Positions 11,291-21,496 of a stretch of DNA of 64,000 nt are shown in pieces. This DNA is from Gaeumannomyces sp. JS-464. Lineage: Eukaryota; Ascomycota; Sordariomycetes; Magnaporthales; Magnaporthaceae. Location of the stretch: the NCBI GenBank assembly GCA_002197995.1, contig NGZR01000001.1:12419501-12483500 (forward strand), read 5' to 3'. A program made the translations under genes and the position numbers. The notes under the pieces were generated by a model that was not told where the DNA came from, ran no database searches, and was given only the letters and a program-made list of their open reading frames with translations. Each line of letters begins with the position of its first letter. Positions within the stretch are counted from its first letter, which is position 1.

Positions 11291-11556
11291 AAAGTACGGC
11301 TATAAAAAAAATACGTGGAAAAAAGCAACAAACTTTAAATATTATTAAAAACTTTTTGCGAAATACTAACAGCGGGTTTTATAAGGAAAGTTAACACAAA
11401 TAACTTAGGAAAAAATGCCACGGGTACGATTCGGCACACCCGATTTAAAGTAAAACCCACCAGGAGGAAAAAGGCAAGCAAAGCAAAATTCGGGTCGATT
11501 TCGAACGCCGCCCAGTTAAGAAAAGTGGGAGGGCTTAAAAAAACAAGGTTAGCAGC

Positions 11557-11917
11557 TTAATAAGCCCCCTTTTCGGCCTCCTCGCGCTTTACCCGTTCCA
11601 GTTCTTTTACAACGTTAATACCACGCCGAATCGCGCGCATTTTTTTTTTAAACCACATTTTTTTTCTATTTTCGCAAACGTTCGCGCTTATTTTCCAAAC
11701 ACCGAATTTCGTTTAAAATATTATCCATTTTAGCTTCCAGTTTAGCATATTGCTTTTTAATAAAACGGAATTGCTTTAAAATAAAGCTTAACACGTTATA
11801 ACCCAAACGGTTAAATATTACAATTAAGGGTTTGCTTTTAAAGTAAAGCACTTCGAGGGTGGAAAGGACAGTTTCGCTAGTGCTGGTAAACAGGGGAACA
11901 CGTAACTTAAAGGACAA
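11557..11917 (-). pseudogene. antisense coiled-coil frame of the gypsy family, copy in element 2
   Basis: On the minus strand an 83-codon open stretch (11,917-11,666) ends in a charged helix (KLEAKMDNILNEIRCLENKR) and, after a frameshift in an A run near 11,650, continues as MRAIRRGINVV, ELERVKREEAEKGAY and a stop at 11,557. The same sequence type occurs at 12,620-12,784. A short coiled-coil protein with this W-F-EKxMRA+RRG pattern is often annotated in fungal genomes near retroelements (from memory, not checked). Its position, opposite in sense to pol and just inside the 3' LTR, is the same in both copies. Confidence 0.5.
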
Positions 11918-12251
11918 TTTAATCGCTTGCCCCAGGGGATGCCTGGGAGTTAACTTAAATTAACTAATGCCGAAACCTTAATCGAAGCTATTTAAAATAG
12001 TAGGAAAATCCATTTTTTAAATATACACTATTTTTCTTTTAAATTTGTGGCTTTATCGCAAATCCACAAATTTTGCCTGGATTTGTTGCTTTATTACAAA
12101 TTTACAAATTCCGCTTGGATTTGTTACTTTGTTATAAATCCACAAATCCTATCCGGGCCACGTAACTTTACGTGTTTTACTGCGGGGCGGGGGCACTATT
12201 AAAAGCCCTTTCCCGTTTTGTTATTTTAAGGTTTGCATGCTAATCGTAATA
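11816..12251 (-). repeat. 3' LTR of element 1
   Basis: It aligns end to end with 18,458-18,893 (both 436 bp), differing mostly by C/T and G/A changes. It contains three tandem units of about 38 bp (12,041-12,156), each an imperfect palindrome around ATTTGT..ACAAAT. Confidence 0.8.
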
Positions 12252-12619
12252 TTAGGTTTCCCTTTTTAAGCTAAATCTTTTTAACCACGTTTTATCGCCC
12301 CGCTTTTTATTAATAGTAAGTACTTTCCTTTTTTACCCTTTCCTATCCCTTTTTTATTTTAACAAAATGTTCGGTTAAATGCGAAAACGTCCTTTTGCGA
12401 AAAAAAACCGTTAATCGTAAAAAGCTTTTAACGATTATTTTTTTATTCCTTTAAAATGCTTTTTTACTTTTATTATTACGAGGTTTTAAAACGTAAAAAA
12501 TGTAAAGTTTTTTTTAAAACTTATCCCGATATGTAAAATGCTTTCGAATTAACCGATTAAAGTGCGACATTTTAAAGCCTTCGTTTATAAAGCTTCGAAA
12601 CATCGTTATATAGCATTTT

Positions 12620-12784
12620 AAACTTAAAGCCGAATTGGAAAAAGCGGAGGAAAAAGTTTTCCGTTTTCGAAAACAAAAGCGAATATGGTTGGAAAAAATA
12701 ATGCGCGCGGTGCGTCGTAATATTAATTTAATAAAGGAATTAAAGCGTATCGAGCGGGAAGAAGCCGACCGAAAGGTTTACTAA
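12620..12784 (+). pseudogene. antisense coiled-coil frame of the gypsy family, copy in element 1
   Basis: An open plus-strand stretch of 54 codons, KLKAELEKAEEKVFRFRKQK then IWLEKIMRAVRRN and LKRIEREEADRKVY with a TAA stop. It is antisense to the pol remnant of element 1 and lies between integrase and the 3' LTR, exactly as the homologous frame of element 2 does. It remains open although everything around it is full of stops, but it lacks a start codon in this stretch. Confidence 0.5.
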
Positions 12785-12929
12785 GCTTTTTCGCAGCCTA
12801 AATTATCCGTAATTCCTGCCGTTTCCCCCGATTAGCAAACATTCGGGTTAATTTTAACTTGGATTTGTTTGCCTTTTTTAACCGTGGTAAATCGTAACTT
12901 TCTTAATAACTTTTTTAAGTTTTATAATA

Positions 12930-12985
12930 CATTAAGTGTAGCTTTGGTTTTTTTACCGACGTTTCGGGTTCGAATCCCGGCATGA
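12930..12985 (+). other. tRNA T-arm-like B box in element 1
   Basis: CGGGTTCGAATCCCG (12,965-12,979) is a perfect tRNA T arm with a consensus B box. About 15 bases upstream TTGGT and ACCGA can pair around a T-rich loop (12,944-12,959) like an anticodon arm. No D arm or acceptor stem matches, so no tRNA gene is called. Confidence 0.3.
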
Positions 12986-13879
12986 TTATTGCTAGGAATT
13001 TAATTGTCGAGTTTTCGCTAATTAATTTCCTAATTACTTTTGCTTTTTGCTAACCTTTTATAAGTGCTTTTGCCGGTATTTCGTTAAAGCTTTTTAGCAA
13101 TTTATAACGTTAGTTCCTTTTTCCACGTATTTTCCTTATAATTATACCTTTTCTATTTAATTAAGTACTTTTTAGGCTTATTTTTTAGCTTATAATTTAA
13201 AAAAATTTCGATTTCGTACTTTTATTTTAGGTTAATTTCCATTAACTTGTCGCTTTTAAAGCCTGGTAACGCTAATTTAAATAGGGAAATATAAAAAACC
13301 GGGTAGGATTTTATAGTTAACGGTAATCGAAATTTATAATTTACGTTTAAATTCTTTTTTAATATTTTAAAAGGTTTTAGTTTTTTATAGTTTAGCTTAT
13401 CGTTTAATCGTTTTGTTTTAATATTGCGTCGAAAAAGATAAACGTTATTTCCTTTTTTAAAGGTTAATTTTTCGATTTTTTTATTATTTGTTTAAGTAGT
13501 TATGCGTTGCTGTAATTTTTTTAGCTTTATTTGGAAATGTTTATGCAATTTAGTAAATTCTGTTATTTGTATTTCCGCTATTAAGGTATGCTTTTTTACT
13601 TTAGGTTTTTTATACGTTATAAACGTAAACCCGTAATTTGTATAAAACGGTGTAATTTTTATACTTTTATAAATTAAATTGTTATAAGCGAATTAAGCTA
13701 TAAGAAATAGTTATATCCAATTATTTTATTTATAATTAACGTAATAATATAAATACTATTTTATGGTTGGTTCGTTCGTTTCGTTTATTTATTTGTTTAA
13801 AAGTGGTAAGCCGTAAATAAAAAGTGCTCGGCTTTTAACAAAGCCGTAAGCCTTTTTCAAAACCTGTTTGTAAATAGTT

Positions 13880-14260
13880 TATTTTTATCCGTAATTAAGC
13901 GGTTCGGCGTGCCGTATTTCGCTATTACGTGTTTAATAAAAACGAACGCTAATTTGGTAACGTTATTGCTTTTTTATACGGTAAAAATAAAGTATATTTG
14001 GTAAACTTATTTATTACTACTAATACATTATCGTATTTCGTTCCAATTATCGGTTTTTTAAATTGGGGAAATTTAATAACGAAATTTATAATAATTTCTT
14101 GCTATATTCCGTTCGGTGCTAGCAAAAGTTGTAAAAACCTATATGGTTTATGCCTATTAGTTTTATTTTTAGCATAATTTCGCAATCTTTTATTGCGTTT
14201 TATATTTTAGCTCGGGTTTTTGCAAATTTGTAATATTATTGCAACCGTTTCCATGTTTTT
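13880..14260 (-). pseudogene. gypsy integrase core remnant of element 1
   Basis: Minus-strand reading from about 14,190: KNKTNRHKPYRFLQ, then IIINFVIKFP, then IGTKYDNVLVVINKFTKYT and FLPYKKAIT. This is the gypsy integrase core (usually M-DFI--LP, YD-ILVVVDR-TKY-HFIP). The first catalytic Asp (usually MDFI) is Asn and the one in VVVDR is also Asn, both by transition. Stops interrupt it. Confidence 0.8.
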
Positions 14261-15179
14261 TTTACGTTTTAATAGCCGTATGCCAATTAGTTATAAATTT
14301 GTTAAATTTTTTTAGGGTTTAAACTTTTCCCTACCGGACCGTTTTAACAAGTATTTTTTATGCCGGGATTAAAAATCCGTTTAGTTTTTTCGTTAAAATT
14401 ATTTGTGTTTTTTAAATATTACGACCTAGTGGTTCGGTCGTTAGCTTAAAGCATTCGCCCGGCCATTTTTTAACCCTTTTCGGTATTTAATCCGGATGTT
14501 GTAATTTTGTAAAAATTCGTTTTACCGAATTTATCGTTTATTTAAGTTTTTACTAATAGTAAAGTATATTAAGTTTTTATAATTCGTATATATTATAATT
14601 TATACTTAGCTTTATAAAGGTATAATCGCTACTTTTTAAATGCTCGGATAATTGCTAAACGTTTTTTATTATAAATTTGGTAATTTAATTTAAATCCATT
14701 TAGCTTTTGCGAAAAAACGCATAAAAGTGCAGTCGCTTTTAATTATTTCGCTGTTCGAATTAACCGTCGATCGTGTAATTTAACGCGTCGGTTTTAACTT
14801 CGAAAGGTTTTTTTAGGTTTAAAAATCCTAATATTGGTTTTTTTTAATACGGCGTCCCGTAATTGCTCGAAAGCTTTTTATTTTTATCCTTTTTAATGGA
14901 ATTGGTAATTATTTTTGGTAAAGTTCGTAAATAGTATAGCGATTTTGTTATAATTACGGATAAACCGTTTATAAAAGTTTAAAAATCGTAAAAACTTTCG
15001 TTTTTTTGTCACGTTTTTAAATATAAGCCATTTTTTTAACTTTTTCGATTTTTTTAAAATTTATGCAAATTTGTTTAAATGTAATTACGAATTTTAAAAA
15101 AGCGACTTTTTGCGAATGCTATTCGCACTTTTTTAATTTAACGAAAAGTTTTGCGTTAAATAGCTTTTAAAGAATTTTA

Positions 15180-15560
15180 TATACGTATTGCTTATGTTTT
15201 TTTATTGTTTTCGAAAAAACCAGAATATCGTTTAAATACGCGAGGATAAAAATGTTAAGGTATTCGCGTAACATATGGTTAATTATTTTTTAAAACGTAG
15301 TTAATGCGTTAATAAGCTCGAAGGGTATTACTAAGGATTTATAGCATTTAAACCTTATTTTAAAAGCCGTAAACCACTTTTAACCTTTTTTAATCCGTAT
15401 TAAGCTATAAGCTTTCCGTAGGTTTAAAACCGTAAAATATTAGGCTTTGCCGAGTTTATTTTATAATTCGTTAATAAAAGGTAAAAAATACCGATTTTTA
15501 ATTGTAACCTTATTTAATGGGCGGTAGTTAATGCATATTCGTTCCGTTTTTTTTTTTTTT
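15180..15560 (-). pseudogene. gypsy reverse transcriptase remnant of element 1
   Basis: Minus-strand reading includes KWFTAFKIRFKCYKSLVIPF (usually EWKTAFRTRYG-YE-LVMPF), ELINALTTF (usually GLTNAPATF), and AYLNDILVFSKT at 15,212-15,240, the YLDDILIFS box with one Asp changed. Order and spacing are those of Ty3/gypsy RT. Stops stand at Trp and Gln positions. Confidence 0.85.
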
Positions 15561-18457
15561 TTTATAAAATCCCGTATTTTATTAAAAAATCGAATCGTTT
15601 AACGTATCCTTTTCGTAGTTTTTTTTCCAGTTGTTTTTTTATTACTTTTTATTATTAAAAGCTAAGTTAATATAGCTTTTCGTATTTGTAATATTTTTTT
15701 TAAAATATTCGCGAGCCGTTTTTCGATATTAATTTGGTCGTTTTAATCGTTTTCCCTTTTAAATAATCGTGTATTCGTTAATGCTAAATGCGAAAGTGGA
15801 TTTCCAAATTTTATTACCGTTATAACCTTTTTTCGTCGCTTTTTATGCTTACGGTTTAAAATTTGTAATTGGTACACCGATTTAGTTATTTGTAATTTTT
15901 TTTATTAAACTTAACCGGTAGCTTAATTTATTTTCGGGTTATTTTTTTTAAACTAAGAGATTTTAAAAATTACGTTTTTTTCTTTTATATTTAATTTATT
16001 TAATATAATAATAACGTTTTCCCCATTTTAAATGCGTAATATTATTAGTTATATTTTTCAGTCGATTTATTTTTTATTATAAGCGATAGGTATTTTTTCG
16101 ACCGTTTTTAATTAATACGGTTAGTATTTTCGTTTTATAGGAATTTCGCACCGTTTAACCGCGTATAACGATATATAATCGCTTTATATTTTATAATCGA
16201 TTATTACTTTAACCTTTTTCCTTTAATATTTTATCCGAAACGTTAGTAAATCGTACGGTTAATTCGATTTTACCCTTGCGAAAGTTTTTATTAATTTTTC
16301 CTTTTTCCCATTTTGTGCTTTTCGTTTAAGTGGTTTTTTTAATTTTTTAATAAAAGGAATAAGTACCGTACGTTTATCCTTTTATTTAAGTTAAACGGCA
16401 CGTACGTTCGCGTAATCCTTTAATGCTAAGCGTTCGCCTTTTATGCTATATGTTTTTTGCATTTCGCAATTTCGCACTTTTCTTAATCGAGCGTTTTTAA
16501 TAACATATAGCATCGGGTACCGTTTGTTAAGTTTAAAAACTGCGGTAAATTTGCCGATCCGGGCTAATTCCTACCGTAGCAATTAAAATGCTAAACGGGG
16601 TTTAATTTTAAGCTCGTTTTTTATTTTTCGTGGGAAAAAATTGTATTTAAACTTAAATCGTAAATGAAATTTGCACTTTTTATAACTGCATTTCGCTTAA
16701 AAAAAGTGCAAATATTTAAAGTGTTTTAAATCGATATTAGGGTAATCCTTAAGGATTAACGCAGCTTTTTTTTAACTCGTTTACGTTGTTAAACCGGTAA
16801 TTAACGTATTTAACTTTTTTTAGTTATTAAACCACGATAAAAGTTAACCGTTATTTTCGTTTACCAGGGTGGCGTAACATAACGGGCCGTTTAAGTATTT
16901 TAAAACGTCGAAAAGCGTAAAAACGTGCTAGTTTTTTTTAACGTATTTGGTTTTCGCAAATTATAGGTATAAAAGTTACGTTATTTAAACCTTTTACTCG
17001 CTTTTAAAACTTGGCCGTTCCGAGATTTTAACCGTTTTAATTTATTTTAACGTCGGTGTTAAAATTTTCCGATTTTCGAAAAAGGTGTGTTTAGCTTAAA
17101 AGCTTTTTTCGGGCTTTACCTTCTTTTAAATCGCTTGTTAAAACTGTTACTTTTTGGGTTTTACAAAAAGCGGTATCGTTTTCCCCTTTTAAATTCGTAA
17201 GCTTAAAAGCGACGCGTTACTTTCCTTTGCTATCGTATTTAAGCTTTATGGTTTTAAATTTGCAAATGCTTTAAAATTTCCGAGGATATTATCCGGTAAC
17301 CTTTTTATTAAATTAATATATAACATACGATTCGTCGTAATAGCTCGTTTAATTAAACGCTATTTCGAGGTATAATTTTTTTTATATTAGGCTTTTTTGC
17401 ATTCGTTAAAAGTTAGTTATTTAGCGGTTATTATTTCGTTAAAAGCAATTTACTTTAATATAGCTAGTTTAGCCGCATTTAAAGCATTTCCCGTTTTTCG
17501 AGTTTTACTTTTGCTTTTTTTGCTGCTTTTACTGCTAATAAGCGGCTGCCGCACTAAAATTTATAAAGTTTAAATGCGTTTTGTAAACCGTAATAAGTTA
17601 TTATTTAGCTTTTTTTTAATTAATTTTATTATTTTATACCGCATTTTTAAACCTATATTTTTTCTTTTTTTATTATCGTTCGTATAATTTGTCGCTAATA
17701 CGAACCGCGTTTTTAATATAATTTGTAAAAAAACTCCGGGCGATTTTACTTTATAAGTTTATTTTTTACGTTTTTGCGCAATCCGTTATAAAAATGTAGC
17801 ATTAACGTAGCGTCGTTTTAATCGAGCTTTATATCAATTCGTTAAAAGTTCGTTGCGTATTTAATTACGGGCTTTTATTTTTTAAAAGCTAGCAAAAATT
17901 TTTTTACGATTTGGGTTTTGTTAACTATTTCGAACATTTTTCCAACCTTTTTTTCGAAGGTTTCGAAGTTAGCGAAAATAATTTGGTAATTTTTTAATTA
18001 TTTTTATACTTTTTAAAATAATTGCTTTAGGTTAATTAAACCCATTTTTTTATTTTACCGTTTAATTTAATAATAGCGTAAACGATTTTTTATTTCTCGT
18101 TTACGAATTGCTGTTTGTAAAACTTAAAATAGCTTTTGCATTTGGTAAAAAACGTTTTAAATTTACCGTTTTCCCTTTTGTAAAAGTTCGAAAACGGGAA
18201 TTTGTACGTTTTAACCGCGATAAACGTTTTAAAAAATAATAATTTCGTGGTAAATTGCTTTACTTCGGCTTAGCCTTTAGTGATTTCGTTTATTATAAAT
18301 TTAAAAAAGCTAACCGTATTAACGGTTTCGTTAAAGTCGTATTTAATACCGTTAAAAGTAAAAACCGTAATTTTTTCCTTTTTAAGCTTTTTATTATTGC
18401 TTGCTATAATAGCATTGTTTTTTCTTTTAACGAGGTATTAAATAAAATTAGTTAAAA

Positions 18458-18893
18458 TGCTACAATAAAAGGTTTGCTTTTAAAATAAAGCATTTTAAAA
18501 GTGGAAAAGATAGTTTCGCTAGTGCTAATAAATAAAAAAATACGTAACTTAAAAGAATAATTTAATCACTTGCTTTAAAGGATGTTTAAAAGCTAACTTA
18601 AGTTAACTAATGCCGAAACTTTAGTTAAAACTATTTAAAATAGTAAAAAATCCATCTTTTAAATACATATTATTTTTCTTTTGGATTTATAGCTTTATCG
18701 CAAACCCACAAATCTTGCTTAAATTTATTGCTTTATTACAAATCCATAAATCCCGTTTAAATTTGTTACTTTGTTACAAATTTACAAATTTTATCCGGGC
18801 CACGTAACCCCACGTGTTTTGCTACAAAACGGGGGCACTATTTAAAGCCCCCTCCCGTTTTGTTATCCTAAGGTTTGCATGCTGGTCGTAACA
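18458..18893 (-). repeat. 5' LTR of element 1
   Basis: It begins TGCTACAAT and ends GTAACA on the plus strand and pairs with 11,816-12,251 over its whole length. It carries the same triple 38-bp palindromic repeat (about 18,684-18,798). Confidence 0.8.
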
Positions 18894-18956
18894 AAGCGGA
18901 AGCATTTCGCATAATAAAACGAGTTTTAAAGCGATACGTTAAAACGGTTATAACTA
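18894..18956 (+). mobile_element. element 2, middle piece between two insertions
   Basis: These 63 bases after the LTR of element 1 resemble the corresponding 3' internal region of element 1 (its reverse complement near 12,480-12,560) and join logically with 20,818 onward across the pogo insertion. The short length makes this an inference. Confidence 0.4.
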
Positions 18957-20817
18957 ACGTGGTTTACAAGCGAGTCGCGCACATAAACAAATCGCGCATT
19001 TTCCAATGCGACGCGTATTTCCCACTTCCAACTCCAATTTCTTAACAACTACAAATAAAATCGACGTTTAAAAAGCTAAAATTGTTCTCGCTATACAAGC
19101 AGTCCAATTTAATAGGGGATTAAATTTGCGTTCGGTAGCTAAAATTTACGATATTTTTAAATCCACGTTACGCGACTAACGCGCCGGTAAACCTGTTTAA
19201 CGCGATACTATGCCCAAATTACGGAAATTAACGGAATTCGAAAAGAAAGCGCTTGTTAAATACATTTTTAAGCTGGATTTCCGCGCATTCCCTCCCCGGC
19301 CTTTTAATATTAAAAATATAGCCAACCGGTTGCTTACTAAACGCGACGCGAGCGTCGTCGGTAAAAACTGGGTCGCGAATTTCGTTAAACGCCGCGCAAA
19401 GCTCGGTACGCGCTAAATTCGAAAATACGATTACTAAAAAGCTAAATGCGAAAATCCTAAACTCGTTTTTGCTTAATTTAACTTTATACGAAATATTATA
19501 AACAAATATAGCATTTAAAGTAAAAATATTTACAATTTTAACGAAACCGGCTTTTTTATAGGCATAATCGCCGCCGTTATAATTATTATAATATCGGAAA
19601 GCCGTAGCAAAGCAAAGCTAGTTTAGCCTAATAACCGGAAATAGGCTACGATTATTTAAAAGGTTAACTATTGCGGTTAAGCGATCCCTTTTTTCATTAT
19701 CGTTAAAAGGCAGTACCATTTGGCCAATTGGTATTCGGAAACCGACTTTTTACGCGATTAGGTTATTTTAACGAATGCTAACGGGTAAACTACGAACGAG
19801 CTTAGTTTAAAATGGATTTAGCATTTCGATAAACACATTATAACTTACAAAAAAAGGTTCCATTATTTATTAATACTAGACGGCTATAAAAGCTACTATT
19901 CGACGAATTTCGAGCTTTATTATTAAAAACATAACATTATTACGCTTTGCATGCTTTCGCATTCGTTTTATTTTTTTTAACCGCTTAATGTTAAATGCTT
20001 TAACCCGTTAAAAAAAGCGTACGGTTAACAAATCGAAAACCTAATAAAGTTATACGTTAACCATATAATTAAAATCAAATTCCTTTCGGCGTTTAAAGCG
20101 GCATTTTTTAACTTTATAACCGAAAAAAATATTTAAAAAAGGTTCCGAAAAGCTAACCTTGCTTTTTTCAATTCGAATTCGGTTTTAAAAAAGCTAAATG
20201 TAAAGTTACGAATTTTAACTCCCCCGAAAAAGCTTTTAAATAACGCCGAACCTTAAACCTTTAAAACGCCCTAAATAGCTAAAAACGCAACTTCGCAATT
20301 CGAACATATTAAAAATCGGATTTCCAATTACCGGAATAGCTTTCCGTTACTTATACTATCGGCTGTAAACCAATTAACGAAAAAAGCTAAAGCAATTATG
20401 CATCGGGTTAACCTTTTAAAAAAAAAGTGCTTTAAATTACGAAAGGCGAACGAGGCATTAAGCAAACGCCGGAGGGCTAAAAAAACACGTGTCCAACAAA
20501 AAGGGTTACATATTGTTAAAAAAATACGAAATGTTTTAAACCAGCAGGAGCTAAATAAGCAATTATAGCAAAAAATGCGCGATTATAAGGGGCAAAAAAG
20601 GAAGGCAACGACGACTCGTCGGCGATGTGGCACCTGCGGCAAAACCGGACATAATACGCGCATTTGTTAGGAAAAAGTAAAAACGTCCGATGTATACAAT
20701 TCCGAATAGTTTAAATGGAATTTTTGGCGTTGTTGGGTTGGCATGCGCGTCGATTAACCGGAGGTCGGGTGTGGGTGCGCGACTCGCTTATGTGCGCGAT
20801 TCGCTTGTGAACCACGT
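18957..20817 (+). mobile_element. complete pogo/Fot1-type DNA transposon, RIP-degraded
   Basis: 1,861 bp with 42-bp terminal inverted repeats (18,957-18,998 and 20,776-20,817) that agree at 37 of 42 positions; all five differences are transitions. Both ends are flanked by TA (18,955-18,956 and 20,818-20,819), the target duplication of the Tc1/mariner-pogo superfamily. The inverted repeat itself contains a short direct repeat of GCGARTCGCGCA. A single transposase frame fills the interior. It interrupts the 3' region of element 2. Confidence 0.9.
19040..20690 (+). pseudogene. pogo/Fot1-like transposase remnant (HTH-psq, CENP-B, DDE, CCHC)
   Basis: The plus-strand frame begins with a psq-type helix-turn-helix (KIVLAIQAVQFNRGLN, then VAKIYDIFKSTLR, 19,060-19,160), continues as a CENP-B DNA-binding domain in the longest open part (19,210-19,416; KLTEFEKKALVKYI, VGKNWVANFVKRRAKL), then the DDE region: NFNETGF (19,531-19,560; first Asp now Asn), LILDGYKSYYS (about 19,870-19,900; Asp kept, the His of DGH now Tyr) and PLNVKCF (about 19,981; Asp now Asn). 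It ends with an intact CCHC knuckle (20,626-20,667). At least fifteen TAA/TAG codons make it non-coding. Confidence 0.85.
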
Positions 20818-21057
20818 TAGCAGCTTTATAAGGAAAACAAAAAGGCATTTTAAAGGAAAAAAAAACTTGTAATAAAAGGGTTTTACAACGGAAAATTAAA
20901 CGACTAAAAAAAGGTTTTTGCTTTCGCATTCGACTAAACGTTTTATTAAAACGAAAAAGGGATAAATGGTAGTAAAAAAGGAAAGTATTTACCATTACTA
21001 AAAAGCGGGGCGACGAAAAACAAGCCAAAGGGATTTAGCTTAAAAAAAGGGACTTAA
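20818..21057 (+). mobile_element. element 2, last internal piece with polypurine tract
   Basis: A-rich and homologous to the region just inside the 3' LTR of element 1 read on the opposite strand (shared blocks AAAGCGGGGCGA and GATTTAGCTTAAAAA). It ends in a purine tract (about 21,041-21,057) directly before the LTR, which fixes the plus orientation of element 2. Confidence 0.65.
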
Positions 21058-21496
21058 TGTTACGACCGTGGCTAGGGAAAAGGGTTAGCAAGCTAAACCT
21101 TTTAAAAAGGAAAAGCGGGAAGGATAAAACCCCGCACCCCCGGTTACGTAACGTTTCGAGGCTTAAGTAAGCCAATCCCTAGTAATTTGTTAATTTGTAA
21201 ACAAAACAATAAATTACAACTGCTTTGTTAATTTGTAAGCAAAGTAACAAATTACAAAAACACTGCGTATAAAAAACGTAGTATAAAAAGGAGGGATTTC
21301 CTATTGCCTTAAGTAGTTCGTAATTAAAGCTTTGCATTAGTTAACCTAAGTTAGCTATTAGGCATTTTTTAAGGCAAGCAATTAAACACCGTTTTCTAGT
21401 TACGTATTCCCGGCTTTTGTAATCCAAACTAGCGCTACTGTTTAAAACTACCCCTAAAGCGCTTTACTTTAAAAGCAGGCCTTTTTAATTATAACA
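21058..21496 (+). repeat. 3' LTR of element 2 (inverted relative to element 1)
   Basis: 439 bp, starting TGTTACGACC and ending TTATAACA. It matches the reverse complement of the 436-bp LTRs of element 1, including the region of ATTTGT/ACAAAT palindromes, but is more diverged from them than they are from each other. It closes element 2 on the right. Confidence 0.75.

Larger units (their letters stand above)
10396..11815 (+). mobile_element. Ty3/gypsy chromovirus, 3' part, first piece (element 2)
   Basis: From 10,396 the plus strand reads the C-terminal half of a gypsy integrase (AYNSLIYKSTRITS, FFFANYRFT, then IPPGFYVFLFEPALFG, the IHPVFHVSLLEP block) followed by a chromodomain trace (KKYLIKWK at about 10,907-10,935). 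After it come a GC-rich island and, on the opposite strand, a coiled-coil frame. The piece ends where the LTR of element 1 starts at 11,816. The same family continues at 18,894-18,956 and 20,818-21,057 and ends in an LTR at 21,058-21,496. The 5' part of pol is missing; the element is cut at 10,396 in mid-integrase. Confidence 0.7.
11816..18893 (-). mobile_element. Ty3/gypsy retrotransposon with two LTRs (element 1), RIP-degraded
   Basis: About 7.1 kb, bounded by direct repeats of 436 bp each (11,816-12,251 and 18,458-18,893). The right copy runs TG to CA; the left copy has both ends changed to TA as RIP would do. Coding remnants read right to left, so the left LTR is the 3' LTR, and a purine-rich tract (minus strand, about 12,252-12,275) sits beside it. 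RT, integrase and a probable gag zone (16,500-18,400, nothing recognisable) are in normal order. It is inserted in element 2, a member of the same family in the opposite direction, whose sequence resumes at 18,894. A clean 5-bp target duplication is not visible (TTAAA versus AAGCG). Confidence 0.8.

Noticed and set aside
11012..11331. Overlapping open frames on both strands of the GC-rich island
   Set aside because: The island lacks stops only because it was not AT-enriched; neither strand shows a known domain and the frames do not extend beyond it.
12041..12156. CRISPR-like array (three 38-bp units)
   Set aside because: Contiguous palindromic repeats without unique spacers, located in an LTR of a eukaryotic retroelement.
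11811..18898. 5-bp target-site duplication of element 1
   Set aside because: The flanks read TTAAA and AAGCG; only two A could be shared. RIP may have altered them, but nothing supports a duplication directly.
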